NCBI RefSeq assembly: GCF_039134705.1
Contig: NZ_CP146256.1
Coordinates: 4,340,001-4,404,000 of the forward strand
Length of the DNA stretch: 64,000 nt
Origin: Kineothrix sp. IPX-CK
GTDB lineage: Bacteria; Bacillota; Clostridia; Lachnospirales; Lachnospiraceae
Direction of reading: 5' to 3'
The notes below the pieces were generated by a model. It made no database searches, was not told the DNA's origin, and saw nothing but the letters and a program-made list of their open reading frames with translations. Position numbers and translations under genes: made by a program. Of the stretch, positions 26,645-34,764 are shown in pieces. Position 1 is the first letter of the stretch. Every line of letters starts with the position of its first letter.

Positions 26645-29077
26645 TCAAAACGAATTCATTGAATTCTTCATTTTATCCACTTCCACTTCAAGTCCATTAT
26701 CCTCCAAGCCGGAAGCAGTTATCTTTACCACGATTCTGCCGGGAGCATTTCTTCTGATATATACCATTAATCTGCCATCCTTAGTGCCTCTTTTCTGCTC
26801 GGAATAAGAGGTATTATCGCTTAAGTCCCCGTTTTCAATGCCTGCCAAAGCTCCTGAGCCCTTCACTTGTATCCCGATCAGCCGGTCATCTGCTGCTGCA
26901 AGCCTGCTTTCACTATCCAGAAGACGAATCTCCATTTGGAACAAATAGCCGGAATGTCCGGATGCCTCTTCAAAGCTCTGACCGCTTAAAACATCGGCTT
27001 CTTTCCATAGCACGGCCTGAAGGCTCACCGCATCACCAGAGGTACAAAGGGCCGTGGTTTTCACTTTTTCCCGCTTCTCATCGTAGCCTTCTGCCTCCAG
27101 TATTCCCGCTTCAAATGGAATTATAAATTGATATGCTCCGTCAGCGTTGTATTTTGCAGCTCCGGCAATCTCTTTTCCATTGAGCAAGAGCCGGATCTCG
27201 CTCAGATTAGAGTAACACATAACCAGTACTTTCTGTCCGCTTTCATAATTCCATCGCCGGCTGTAAGGAATCCATTCTTCATTACGATCCGTCGTTTCAC
27301 TATCAGCCCTGGAAACGAGTTCCAGCACAGGTTCTGTCAACCATAGCGCCTTTCTTTGTAAAAATCGTGATTTTTCAAAGCCCGCCAAGTTCAGAAGTCC
27401 GGCTGCCGAGCCATGGACAGGCCATCCGTGTGCTTCACCTAGATAGTCTATTCCGGTCCAGAGAAATTGACCGCTGATATATGGATTATCCGTTACAGCT
27501 CTCCAAGCCTCATAGCTGTGGCTATTTTCACTCCCCAGAAAGGGCTTTTCAGGGAATTCCTCATGGTCCTTCACATAGAACTGCTCTTTATAGTTATAGC
27601 ATGCTACATCCAGGGCTTCCAGGATTCCAAGTCTGACCGAAAGCTCCGGAAATGCTAATGCCATCGTTACCGGCCTGGTCGGATCTTCTTGTTTTACAAT
27701 TTCAGCCAAGCGCTTAGCCAGGGGTACCAACCGTTCGGCACTAGGCTTATTTGCATCATATACTCTCTCTGCCGCAGGCTTAGCAGCGTCATTATTTCCC
27801 GTCATGTGCTCGAACATCGGGTGACAGTAAGGATCGTTGGGATAATCGATTTCATTTCCGATGCTCCAAAGTATGACAGACGGATGATTTCGGTTTTTTC
27901 TTACCATTGCGCGCAAATCTGTTTCATGCCATTCAGGAAAATCCTCGAAGTATCCCTGATGCTTCGGAGGATATATGTTATGGCCCATAGACCATTTATT
28001 CTTTGCATTTTCCCATTCGTCAAAAGCCTCATCCATCATTAGAAATCCCATCGCATCGCATAGCTCATACAGCTCCGGCATATGCGGATTATGGCTGCAG
28101 CGGACGGCATTGCATCCGCATTCCTTCAATTTGCTCAGTCTTCTCTGCCAAATATGGGCAGTAACTGCAGCGCCCAAACAGCCCGCATCGTGATGTACGC
28201 AAACACCCTTAATAGTCACTTCATTTCCATTCAAAAAGAAGCCGTTGTCGGGAGAGAAGTAAATGCTTCTGATTCCAACTTTCTCTTCCTCTGCCAAATA
28301 TTGCAGCTTATCGTTAACTGTATAGAATACTTTCATTTGATAAAGGTTGGGATTATCTGTTGACCAAAGCTCAGGCCTTTTGATAACGCCTTCCAACAGT
28401 ACCGGTACCGCTTCACCAGCCGGTATTCGACAGGACTGCGTAAGCTTTTCCATACAGATTCCTTCTCCCCTGCAAAAGTCAATTTCTATATTAACCTTCA
28501 CATCCGCATCCGTACTATTAAGAATTTCCTGATACACGCTGATTTCGGCACTGTTCTCATCGCATTTGTTTGTCTTAAATACAATGCTGTATTCCGCAGG
28601 ATGCACCGGTTCCCTGACTGCGAGCGTCACCTTTCTGGTGATTCCGCTTCCGGTGAACCATCTGGAATCCGCCAGATCCGTATGTGTCACCTTAACACAA
28701 AGAACATTTTCTTCCCCGTAATGAATAAAGTCGGTTAATCGATGGGAAAAGGTCACATAGCCATTGGGGCGTTTGCCCAAGTAATAACTATTGCACCAAA
28801 TCTGGCTATTTTTATATATACCGTCAAAGACTACTTTGATATCTTTGCCCTTATATTCTGAGGGCACATAAAAATGCAGCCGATACCAACCGATCCCCCC
28901 TGCCAGATAGCCCGTTCCGCTGGAGTAATCCTTTGAAAAGGGCTGTGTCACCGACCAGTCATGAGGAAGTGAAACACTTTGCCATACATTATCATCAAAG
29001 CCTGCATACCATGCGCCTTCGCACTCGCCCAAGTAAAATTTCCAGTTCTCATTTAAGGTAATTTTTGTTGTGTCCAT
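26645..29077 (-). CDS. Glycoside hydrolase family 2 enzyme (beta-galactosidase type)
   Basis: The 810-residue enzyme has the GH2 order: an N-terminal jelly roll (LNENWKFYLGE, SLPHDWSV, GGIGWYRLHF), an Ig-like domain, then the barrel. The barrel has the acid/base Glu409 in WSIGNEIDYP and the nucleophile Glu517 in FLGSENSHSYEAWR, followed by a C-terminal Ig-like region. No signal peptide is present. It is a single gene behind promoter and operator O4 and is expected to be co-induced with the lplB operon. Beta-galactosidase is the likeliest activity, but GH2 also includes beta-glucuronidases and others. Confidence 0.93.
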   Translation of the reverse strand: MDTTKITLNENWKFYLGECEGAWYAGFDDNVWQSVSLPHDWSVTQPFSKDYSSGTGYLAGGIGWYRLHFYVPSEYKGKDIKVVFDGIYKNSQIWCNSYYLGKRPNGYVTFSHRLTDFIHYGEENVLCVKVTHTDLADSRWFTGSGITRKVTLAVREPVHPAEYSIVFKTNKCDENSAEISVYQEILNSTDADVKVNIEIDFCRGEGICMEKLTQSCRIPAGEAVPVLLEGVIKRPELWSTDNPNLYQMKVFYTVNDKLQYLAEEEKVGIRSIYFSPDNGFFLNGNEVTIKGVCVHHDAGCLGAAVTAHIWQRRLSKLKECGCNAVRCSHNPHMPELYELCDAMGFLMMDEAFDEWENAKNKWSMGHNIYPPKHQGYFEDFPEWHETDLRAMVRKNRNHPSVILWSIGNEIDYPNDPYCHPMFEHMTGNNDAAKPAAERVYDANKPSAERLVPLAKRLAEIVKQEDPTRPVTMALAFPELSVRLGILEALDVACYNYKEQFYVKDHEEFPEKPFLGSENSHSYEAWRAVTDNPYISGQFLWTGIDYLGEAHGWPVHGSAAGLLNLAGFEKSRFLQRKALWLTEPVLELVSRADSETTDRNEEWIPYSRRWNYESGQKVLVMCYSNLSEIRLLLNGKEIAGAAKYNADGAYQFIIPFEAGILEAEGYDEKREKVKTTALCTSGDAVSLQAVLWKEADVLSGQSFEEASGHSGYLFQMEIRLLDSESRLAAADDRLIGIQVKGSGALAGIENGDLSDNTSYSEQKRGTKDGRLMVYIRRNAPGRIVVKITASGLEDNGLEVEVDKMKNSMNSF

Positions 29078-29121
29078 TAACTGCCCCTCTCGTTATGCAA
29101 ATGATTCTTCATCGTGCGTCT

Positions 29122-29135
29122 TGAAATCGGTTTCA
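29122..29135. promoter_or_regulatory. LacI-type operator O4 at the GH2 promoter
   Basis: TGAAATCGGTTTCA is identical to O1. It lies directly downstream of the GH2 promoter -10 element, 45 bases upstream of the start codon. Confidence 0.85.
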
Positions 29136-29140
29136 AATAT

Positions 29141-29170
29141 ATTATGTAAGATTTCTTTTAAGAAGTCAAT
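29141..29170 (-). promoter_or_regulatory. Promoter of the GH2 gene
   Basis: On the minus strand TTGACT (29165-29170), 18 bases, then CATAAT (29141-29146), followed at once by operator O4. Confidence 0.65.
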
Positions 29171-29280
29171 TCACAACTTTAATATTAAAAAAATAATTAA
29201 TTGGACCTGAACCATTCTATCCGTTTTGGCTTACAAAGAGGTTTAAATTCAGATTACCCGGCTACCCCTTGAAGGAATCC

Positions 29281-30363
29281 TCATACTCCTATCAACTTCT
29301 CTACTTCCCGTTTATGTTGAAGCAAAGTACAGCCGCCTCCCTTATTTTCCGCCTCATGTTTTCCTATTAACCGTATTTTTTCAAAGAAAGGTGACTGCAG
29401 TACTTCAATAATTGAAGTAGTCTTTAGGTTCAATTCTGAATATGGGGAGAAGGGGCAAGGCTCCGCATTGCCCAACGGGTTAATATGAAAAAACCCCCGT
29501 CCAGCGGCCAGACATCCACCCATATATTTTTCATCACCTGGAAAAGAGATTAAGCTCATATTTTTAAAGTCACATTTCAACTTGCGTATATTTTCATCTA
29601 ACATAACAGCGGCATTCTTGGACAGGACAAGATCTTCAGTACCTTTTTCTGCCGGTACATACTCCACATAAAATATAATGCCACAGCCTTTTTTCTGTAA
29701 GGCGGAAACATACTCTCTGCTTACAACGGTATCTAAATTGTTCTTTGTGACTGTTATAGATGTACCAAAAAGAATATTCCTCTGTCTTAGCTCTTCCATG
29801 ACTTGCTCAATCTTCGTGGAAATACCAAGTCCGCGCCGTAAATCCGTTTCTTTGGAGTTACCCTCACTACTTAAAACAGGGATTATGTTTCTCCGTTGGT
29901 CGAACAGATCGATGTATTCTGCGTCGATTAAAGTTCCGTTTGTGAAAACAGGAAATGCGATGTGCGTAAAATTTGAGGCTATTTCTACAATCTCTCGGCG
30001 CAACAATGGTTCGCCGCCGGCAAGCAGAATAAAAGAAATACCTAGATCGGCCGCTTCACAAAAAATCCTGTTCCATTCCTCGGTATTCATTTCCATTTCG
30101 GCCATTGCAGTGCCGCATATACCGCCAGCCCTCGCATAACACCCTGTACAATACAGGTTGCATTGTGAAGCGACACTCGCAATGAGAAAGGGAGGGATAT
30201 GAATCCCCGCTTGCTCATATCCATTCCTTATCTTTGCGCTTGCTTGCATGGTGGGAATAAACTTTGTTATGAAGCGCCGCCCATTTTTATCTTTCAAATA
30301 AAATCGGGCTGCCGTTTGTAAGATTGTTGCAATACCTCGTTCCATGTGAACATTTATATCCAT
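29281..30363 (-). CDS. Radical SAM protein with SPASM-like C-terminus
   Basis: The 360-residue protein has the radical SAM motif CNLYCTGC (Cys-x3-Cys-x2-Cys) near residues 71-78, with the SAM-binding LLAGGEPLLRR segment following. Three further clustered cysteines (MGGC, AEPC, GGGC) in the last 100 residues suggest an auxiliary iron-sulfur cluster. ATG 30363 is chosen because AAAGGA lies about 11 bases upstream. It follows the decayed flavodoxin gene and the TetR-membrane protein pair on the same strand; flavodoxin could have been its electron donor. No peptide substrate gene is visible nearby and the reaction is unknown. Confidence 0.85.
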   Translation of the reverse strand: MDINVHMERGIATILQTAARFYLKDKNGRRFITKFIPTMQASAKIRNGYEQAGIHIPPFLIASVASQCNLYCTGCYARAGGICGTAMAEMEMNTEEWNRIFCEAADLGISFILLAGGEPLLRREIVEIASNFTHIAFPVFTNGTLIDAEYIDLFDQRRNIIPVLSSEGNSKETDLRRGLGISTKIEQVMEELRQRNILFGTSITVTKNNLDTVVSREYVSALQKKGCGIIFYVEYVPAEKGTEDLVLSKNAAVMLDENIRKLKCDFKNMSLISFPGDEKYMGGCLAAGRGFFHINPLGNAEPCPFSPYSELNLKTTSIIEVLQSPFFEKIRLIGKHEAENKGGGCTLLQHKREVEKLIGV

Positions 30364-30447
30364 AGTCACCCATCCTTTCTGTTTAACGCCAGCTTCGGGC
30401 CTGCTTGCCCGAAGTGTCATTGATTAACCGACTATTGTACTTCCTGT

Positions 30448-30716
30448 CTATTCAAATATTGACCTTGCAAACTGTTCGGCTTTTTTATATCCTCAGCATT
30501 AGGGCGCCCTGTATACAATATCATATAATGTCCGGGGCATTGATATTCATTTTCCGACACATTAAGCCCTTGCGCTTGAAGATATTTTTTGTCTTTTCAT
30601 AGGCCGATTTAACTATGGCTGCGATACTAAATACTACAACTATCTTTATAAGCGAAAGCATTCGCAATTTTCTTTGTATTACCTGATTTTGAATAATAAC
30701 GCACTTCCATATTCAT
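30448..30716 (-). pseudogene. Flavodoxin-like pseudogene
   Basis: An intact ribosome site (GAGGGGG) and ATG at 30716 start MNMEVRYYSKSGNTKKIAN, the FMN phosphate-binding loop of a flavodoxin, but the frame soon stops. In another frame the C-terminal half is recognisable: KIVVVFS, then GLNVSENEYQCPGHYM and GRPNAEDI. A further shift is needed to read KKAEQFARSIFE and the TAG at 30448. The whole is about 270 bases against about 450 for a normal short flavodoxin. About 60 internal codons have therefore been lost and two frameshifts gained. Confidence 0.75.
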
Positions 30717-30739
30717 AAAAACCCCCTCTTTTCTGCTAT

Positions 30740-31108
30740 TTATTTAACTATGAACGGTGCAAACCTACCAATAATCGACTTTATGACAATGCAGCCGGCA
30801 ACTACAAAAAGCGCAATTTGAGGGTCATAAAGGATGGGGATTTTCCATCTGAATATTTGTGCTGCTGTTGTAAGCAGCGCAATCGTCCCGAAGAGGTACC
30901 CCATGATAGTGAGCGGGTGCGCAGGTGCATTGCTGATAAATTTGCCTATTGTTGGCATAATCATGCACATTGCAAATCCGATCGTGCCCAAAGTAATAAC
31001 AGCCGTTCTCGGCCCATTGATGAATAATATCTGCCTGCCAGACAGTCCCGCATAAACAATCAGACCGGTCATCAACCACTCTGCTGCCAATATTCCAATT
31101 CCTTTCAT
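30740..31108 (-). CDS. Small four-helix membrane protein
   Basis: The 122-residue protein is mostly hydrophobic, with four predicted transmembrane segments (about 5-22, 35-55, 65-85, 95-115). Its ATG overlaps the TetR stop (ATGA), so it is translated with the regulator and is its likely target. I do not recognise the family; small transporters or membrane stress proteins are frequent TetR partners. Confidence 0.75.
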   Translation of the reverse strand: MKGIGILAAEWLMTGLIVYAGLSGRQILFINGPRTAVITLGTIGFAMCMIMPTIGKFISNAPAHPLTIMGYLFGTIALLTTAAQIFRWKIPILYDPQIALFVVAGCIVIKSIIGRFAPFIVK

Positions 31109-31740
31109 TGTTTATCACTCCTTAAATAGATTTTATTAAATTGCGTAGTATGTCTTTCCAGAAAAGATAAAGCTTCTTTGTATTTTTCGGTCTGATTGTC
31201 GTATTTGGATAACAGCAGATACAAAGGCGAATAAAACTGTAAGGCCATTACCATTGGGTCCGCATCAACATAAACCCCATCTTTTATTAAATTAGCGAAC
31301 ACGCCTGATATATAGTCCAAGCCCTTGTCTATTATCAATTCCCTAAAAAACCTTCCTGCCTCCGAAGTTCTATACTGTTCCATTGTCAACATTCTACGCA
31401 GCTGCGATCCATACTCTGTTTTGAGATAGAACTGATACATTGTAACGCTGATACGGAATAATTCCTCTCTTACCTCACTTTCTCCTGAGAGAATATCGGC
31501 CATGCTTTCAGGGGGAATAAAAGTAGAAACTTCTTCCTGATAACGACGCTCAATGTCTTTGAGTATCGAGTTGAAAATGTCTTGCTTTCCGCTGTAATGC
31601 TTATACAGGGCGCTCTCCCGTATTCCGATTTCTTTTGATATATCACGGATACCAACCCCATCATAGCCTCGTTCAGAAAACAATTTCAGTGCAACTGTCA
31701 AAATAACTTCCTTTGTATCCCGTGTTTCGATTTTTGGCAT
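31105..31740 (-). CDS. TetR-family regulator
   Basis: The 211-residue regulator has an N-terminal TetR helix-turn-helix (VILTVALKLFSERGYDGVGI, IREISKEIGI-type segment, ALYKHYSGKQDIF) and an all-helical ligand domain. ATG 31740 follows GGGAGG by 6 bases. Two similar 16-bp half-palindromic sites lie just upstream, so it probably represses itself and the coupled membrane protein gene. Confidence 0.9.
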   Translation of the reverse strand: MPKIETRDTKEVILTVALKLFSERGYDGVGIRDISKEIGIRESALYKHYSGKQDIFNSILKDIERRYQEEVSTFIPPESMADILSGESEVREELFRISVTMYQFYLKTEYGSQLRRMLTMEQYRTSEAGRFFRELIIDKGLDYISGVFANLIKDGVYVDADPMVMALQFYSPLYLLLSKYDNQTEKYKEALSFLERHTTQFNKIYLRSDKQ

Positions 31741-31763
31741 ATAAACCTCCCGCAAAAAATATA

Positions 31764-31805
31764 GTGAACAATCGCTCACCATTATTATAGTTAACAACTG
31801 CTCAC
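31764..31805. promoter_or_regulatory. Pair of candidate TetR operators
   Basis: GTGAACAATCGCTCAC (31764-31779) and GTTAACAACTGCTCAC (31790-31805) are near-identical and 26 bp apart; the first is itself an imperfect palindrome (GTGA...TCAC). They lie 24-65 bases upstream of the tetR-type start. Confidence 0.65.
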
Positions 31806-32206
31806 TTGTCAAGAAGGGAACTGGATTATATTTTTACGCTGCTATTCATGGGCTTTTCTGAATCTTTTTGGGATTTCTGTTGAAGTTCAATAGCCTGAAA
31901 CCGACACACTCAACAGGATAAAGCCCATAAAGAAAAAGGACCGTCCCCGGCATAATGCCGGAGCGCGGTCCGTGGTCTTCTATCAATTTAAAATTATATT
32001 TTTTAGCTATTTTATATAAATCTATATAAAAATTATTCCTATGAGAAGTTTCGCCCCTGCATGAAACGCCCCAATCCAACCCCAGCGAAAAATCAATCCG
32101 TATTTAAGAATTACGGCTTGTAAAATCCTGATATTACTCTATAGCAGAAGAAGTTAATAACTCCCAAAAGGTTCTGCACATCTATGATACACCTGAACAT
32201 ACGAAA
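31806..32206. other. Gene-poor stretch with one minus-strand terminator
   Basis: Besides the hairpin at 31932-31971 I see no convincing gene here. Short frames on the minus strand (77 and 30 codons) have no ribosome site and the longer one reads through the terminator hairpin. Confidence 0.5.
31932..31971 (-). terminator. Strong minus-strand terminator
   Basis: GGACCG and a TCCCCGGCAT arm (31938-31953) pair with ATGCCGGAG and CGGTCC (31954-31971); on the minus strand a TTTTTC tract follows. It has no obvious gene of its own and may back up the terminator of the AgrD-like gene. Confidence 0.7.
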
Positions 32207-32233
32207 ATGGGACCTGCTGTTCGCAGATCCCAT
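32204..32233 (-). terminator. Terminator of the AgrD-like peptide gene
   Basis: On the minus strand ATGGGATCTGC, loop GAACA, and GCAGGTCCCAT form an 11-bp stem that includes one U-G wobble, followed by TTTT. Read on the other strand the wobble becomes an A-C mismatch, so the hairpin is built for minus-strand RNA. It lies 47 bases past the stop of the 53-codon gene. Confidence 0.8.
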
Positions 32234-32279
32234 CTATCTTAACCCCTTTACATGAAAAAGACACTTGCCTCTTAAATTA

Positions 32280-32441
32280 CTATGCTTCTATGTCCTTGCT
32301 AATAAACTCTTTTCTAACACTTTCTGGCATTTCTACTTCATGTGCCAACGCCGGAATCGATTTACCAACCGTATTCTTTACCGTGTCAAGCGCTACATCT
32401 GTAATCTTACTTGCTATTTTTTTTTCTAAGCTCATTTTCAT
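32280..32441 (-). CDS. AgrD-like autoinducer precursor peptide (53 residues)
   Basis: A small gene with ATG at 32441, AGGGGG 8 bases upstream, TAG at 32280-32282 and its own terminator. The product starts with an amphipathic helix (residues about 4-25, alternating Lys/Glu/Asp with Ile/Val/Leu). Then comes GKSIPALAHEVEMPESVRKEF: the acidic EVEMP tail resembles the DEVEVPKEL tail of Staphylococcus aureus AgrD, which is removed by AgrB. No Cys is present, so Ser28 would have to close a lactone ring. It is divergent from AgrC- and AgrA-like genes. No agrB is present in the window. The gene call is strong; the AgrD role is inferred from motif and context. Confidence 0.72.
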   Translation of the reverse strand: MKMSLEKKIASKITDVALDTVKNTVGKSIPALAHEVEMPESVRKEFISKDIEA

Positions 32442-32493
32442 ACTAGAAACCCCCTATTCGATATTATATGTTGTTAGTATCTGTAACATCTGC

Positions 32494-32499
32494 ATTATA
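32494..32499 (-). promoter_or_regulatory. Likely -10 element of the AgrD-like gene
   Basis: TATAAT on the minus strand, 52 bases upstream of the start codon, with only a poor -35 match (GTGCAA) at 17 bases. A weak -35 fits a promoter that needs an activator. TCAAACGTT at 32532-32540 (AACGTTTGA on the minus strand) resembles a LytTR half-site. Confidence 0.45.
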
Positions 32500-32557
32500 G
32501 ACCTAATTTCCAATTTTTGCACATTTTATCCTCAAACGTTAAATTAATTGCATTATT

Positions 32558-32570
32558 CGTCAAATTGACG
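32558..32570. promoter_or_regulatory. 13-bp palindrome in the agr-like divergent region
   Basis: CGTCAAATTGACG is a perfect palindrome around a central A. It lies between the divergent AgrD-like and AgrC-like genes, upstream of both promoters, and is a candidate regulator site. Confidence 0.5.
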
Positions 32571-32619
32571 GCAAGTATGACAAGATAATATAAAATATGA
32601 TAGGATTTTACAATATAAC

Positions 32620-32648
32620 TTTACTGATTTGATGTTAAATGCTATAAT
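32620..32648 (+). promoter_or_regulatory. Promoter of the AgrC/AgrA-like operon
   Basis: TTTACT (32620-32625), 17 bases, TATAAT (32643-32648), 32 bases upstream of the kinase start codon. Confidence 0.6.
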
Positions 32649-32679
32649 TTGGTAAAGTTTATCTTTATGAGGGGATTTT

Positions 32680-34023
32680 ATGGACTATACAGTTTCGTTT
32701 ATTTCTGTATCATTAATAAATTCTTTTACATTTTTGTTTGCAATGACAAATTTGCTTTTGTATCCATTACGATTATTTAATAAGATAATTATATATACTT
32801 ATCTTGCTTGTTGCCAAATTTTCTTTTTTATACAATTTGGACAAAATATAATACCATTCACTATTGGCGGCGCTGTATTAATAATAGCGGCTTCTAATAA
32901 ACACATTATACTAAACTCACTTTTCTCATTAATGGGTTATATACTAGCAATATTTATAAATTACATATTGAGTTCCCTTTTAGTTTTATTTAACCTCACA
33001 GTTTCAGACATATATTCAAACAACAGTTACCTTTTTATTTTTGTTATAACTTATACAATTATAACATCTATCATTACTAAATATTTAGGACAATACTTAA
33101 GACTTTTATACACTCAACATAAGCTCATATTCTCCAAAGAAATATTAATACTCTTTTTTTCTGAGGTTATAGCTTGTACATTAATCTTCGCTTATAATAT
33201 TATTCAAGGAGAACAAGAAGGTTATCCTGCTAAAATAGTTTATTTTAATACTATACTTTTTGGTACTTTCTTCATTATTACCTTCATCATTTTCTTTTTC
33301 AGCCTCCGCATCATGTACAAGAATCAGGAACTGGAATTTATCAAGCAGCAAAAGCAATCCTTGGAGGAGTACGTAAAGAAAATAGAAGATTTATATCAAG
33401 ATACCCGCATTTTCAAGCATGATTATATAAATATACTTTCCACCATGCAATATTATATCGACGACGATGATATAGATAATTTGAAGGTATTTTTCAGATC
33501 GAAAATCCTTCCCAGCAGTGAAGCTCTCACGAACAAGGAATCTATTATCGGTAAACTCAGTAACATCAAGGTTTTGGAGCTGAAAAGCATTTTATATGCC
33601 AAGTTGATTTCCGCCATGAATCAAAAGCTGAACATTACTTTGGAGATTCAAGAAGAAATAAGTTCCATATCCATGGATACATTAGATTTGTCCACTGTAA
33701 TAGGCGCTTTCATGGATAATGCCATTGAAGCCGCAAAGGTATCCGAAGAAAAAAAGCTGCTTATACTTCTCATCTACAGCGAAGAATCTGTGACCATTGT
33801 CATCTCGAATTCCTCTCCCGCAATTGATATCAAGTTAGATGTCATTTATGATAAGGATGTCACATACAAAGAAGGTCATAGCGGACTCGGTCTTTACAGC
33901 TCCAACAAAATATTAGATAAGTACAGCAACGTCATTCATTCCACAAATTATAACTATAATATTTTTACGCAAACGCTGGAAATATGCACGCAGCACAATA
34001 CTGAAGAGGTGTATTCGACTTGA
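32680..34023 (+). CDS. AgrC-like sensor histidine kinase
   Basis: The 447-residue kinase has six or seven membrane segments in residues 5-210 with almost no extracellular domain, then a coiled linker. The AgrC/ComD-type phospho-acceptor motif FKHDYINIL carries His247. A GHKL ATPase domain follows (N-box AFMDNAIEAAK; G box GHSGLGL). Kinases of this class bind secreted peptide signals in the membrane. ATG 32680 follows GAGGGGA. Its last four bases overlap the TTG start of the AgrA-like gene. The divergent 53-residue peptide is the obvious candidate ligand. Confidence 0.92.
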   Translation: MDYTVSFISVSLINSFTFLFAMTNLLLYPLRLFNKIIIYTYLACCQIFFFIQFGQNIIPFTIGGAVLIIAASNKHIILNSLFSLMGYILAIFINYILSSLLVLFNLTVSDIYSNNSYLFIFVITYTIITSIITKYLGQYLRLLYTQHKLIFSKEILILFFSEVIACTLIFAYNIIQGEQEGYPAKIVYFNTILFGTFFIITFIIFFFSLRIMYKNQELEFIKQQKQSLEEYVKKIEDLYQDTRIFKHDYINILSTMQYYIDDDDIDNLKVFFRSKILPSSEALTNKESIIGKLSNIKVLELKSILYAKLISAMNQKLNITLEIQEEISSISMDTLDLSTVIGAFMDNAIEAAKVSEEKKLLILLIYSEESVTIVISNSSPAIDIKLDVIYDKDVTYKEGHSGLGLYSSNKILDKYSNVIHSTNYNYNIFTQTLEICTQHNTEEVYST

Positions 34024-34760
34024 TTCCTATTTACTTATGCGAAGATGATAAATTCCAATTAGAATGCTGGAGAAAAATAATTAACAATACCATTCTCATT
34101 AACGAGTGGGATATGAAAATAAAGGCGGCTACCGATACCCCCTGTGATTTATTGAGATTGGTAAATAAAAGCAAACCGGAAAATGCGGTTTATTTTCTGG
34201 ACATCGATTTAAAAAACAGCATGAATGGAATTCAACTCGCCGCTGAAATCAGGAAATATGATCCGAGGTCGTTTATCATCTTCATTACAACGCATGAGGA
34301 AATGGCACTTAATACCTTCAAATACAAAGTCGAACCGCTGGGATATATAATAAAAGAAGCCCCTGATTTCAAAGACCAAATCAAGGACTGCCTTCAGAAC
34401 GTTTGTGAAAAGTATCATGTACCTAACAATCCTGTAACGGATGTGTTGACCATCCGTATGGAAAGTAAGCTTTTAATTATTCCCTATGATGAGATTTATT
34501 ATATCGAACCTTCTACCCAATCGCATCGGGTACGGCTTCACAAAGACCATGAAATATTGGAATTTTCATCCTCGCTCACCGATATTAAGTCGAAGCTGGA
34601 TAAACGGTTTATGATGTGTCATAAGTCATTTATCGTGAACTGCAACCATATTTCCAGAGTTGACAAGAAAACATATACCGTTCACTTTAAGAACGGAAAA
34701 ACATGCCCTTGTTCCGTCCGCTTATGCAATCAATTGTGCGGCCGGCTCGCCGAGTTGTAA
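34020..34760 (+). CDS. AgrA-like LytTR response regulator
   Basis: The 246-residue protein has a receiver domain with acidic pocket (YLCEDD) and phospho-acceptor Asp61 in FLDIDL, the same local sequence as in AgrA. A LytTR DNA-binding domain follows from about residue 140 (YDEIYYIEPSTQSHRVRLH, RFMMCHKSFIVNCNHI). It starts at TTG 34020, overlapping the kinase stop (TTGA), with GAGGTG 9 bases upstream. LytTR regulators bind pairs of 9-bp repeats with a GTT core. It should activate the locus once phosphorylated by the AgrC-like kinase. Confidence 0.92.
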   Translation: MIPIYLCEDDKFQLECWRKIINNTILINEWDMKIKAATDTPCDLLRLVNKSKPENAVYFLDIDLKNSMNGIQLAAEIRKYDPRSFIIFITTHEEMALNTFKYKVEPLGYIIKEAPDFKDQIKDCLQNVCEKYHVPNNPVTDVLTIRMESKLLIIPYDEIYYIEPSTQSHRVRLHKDHEILEFSSSLTDIKSKLDKRFMMCHKSFIVNCNHISRVDKKTYTVHFKNGKTCPCSVRLCNQLCGRLAEL

Positions 34761-34764
34761 AAGC

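Noticed and set aside
31846..32079. 77-codon open frame on the minus strand
   Set aside because: It has no ribosome site and reads straight through a strong terminator hairpin (31938-31971); the composition is not protein-like.
32102..32194. 30-codon minus-strand frame downstream of the AgrD-like gene
   Set aside because: It has no ribosome site and begins within or after the AgrD-like terminator.
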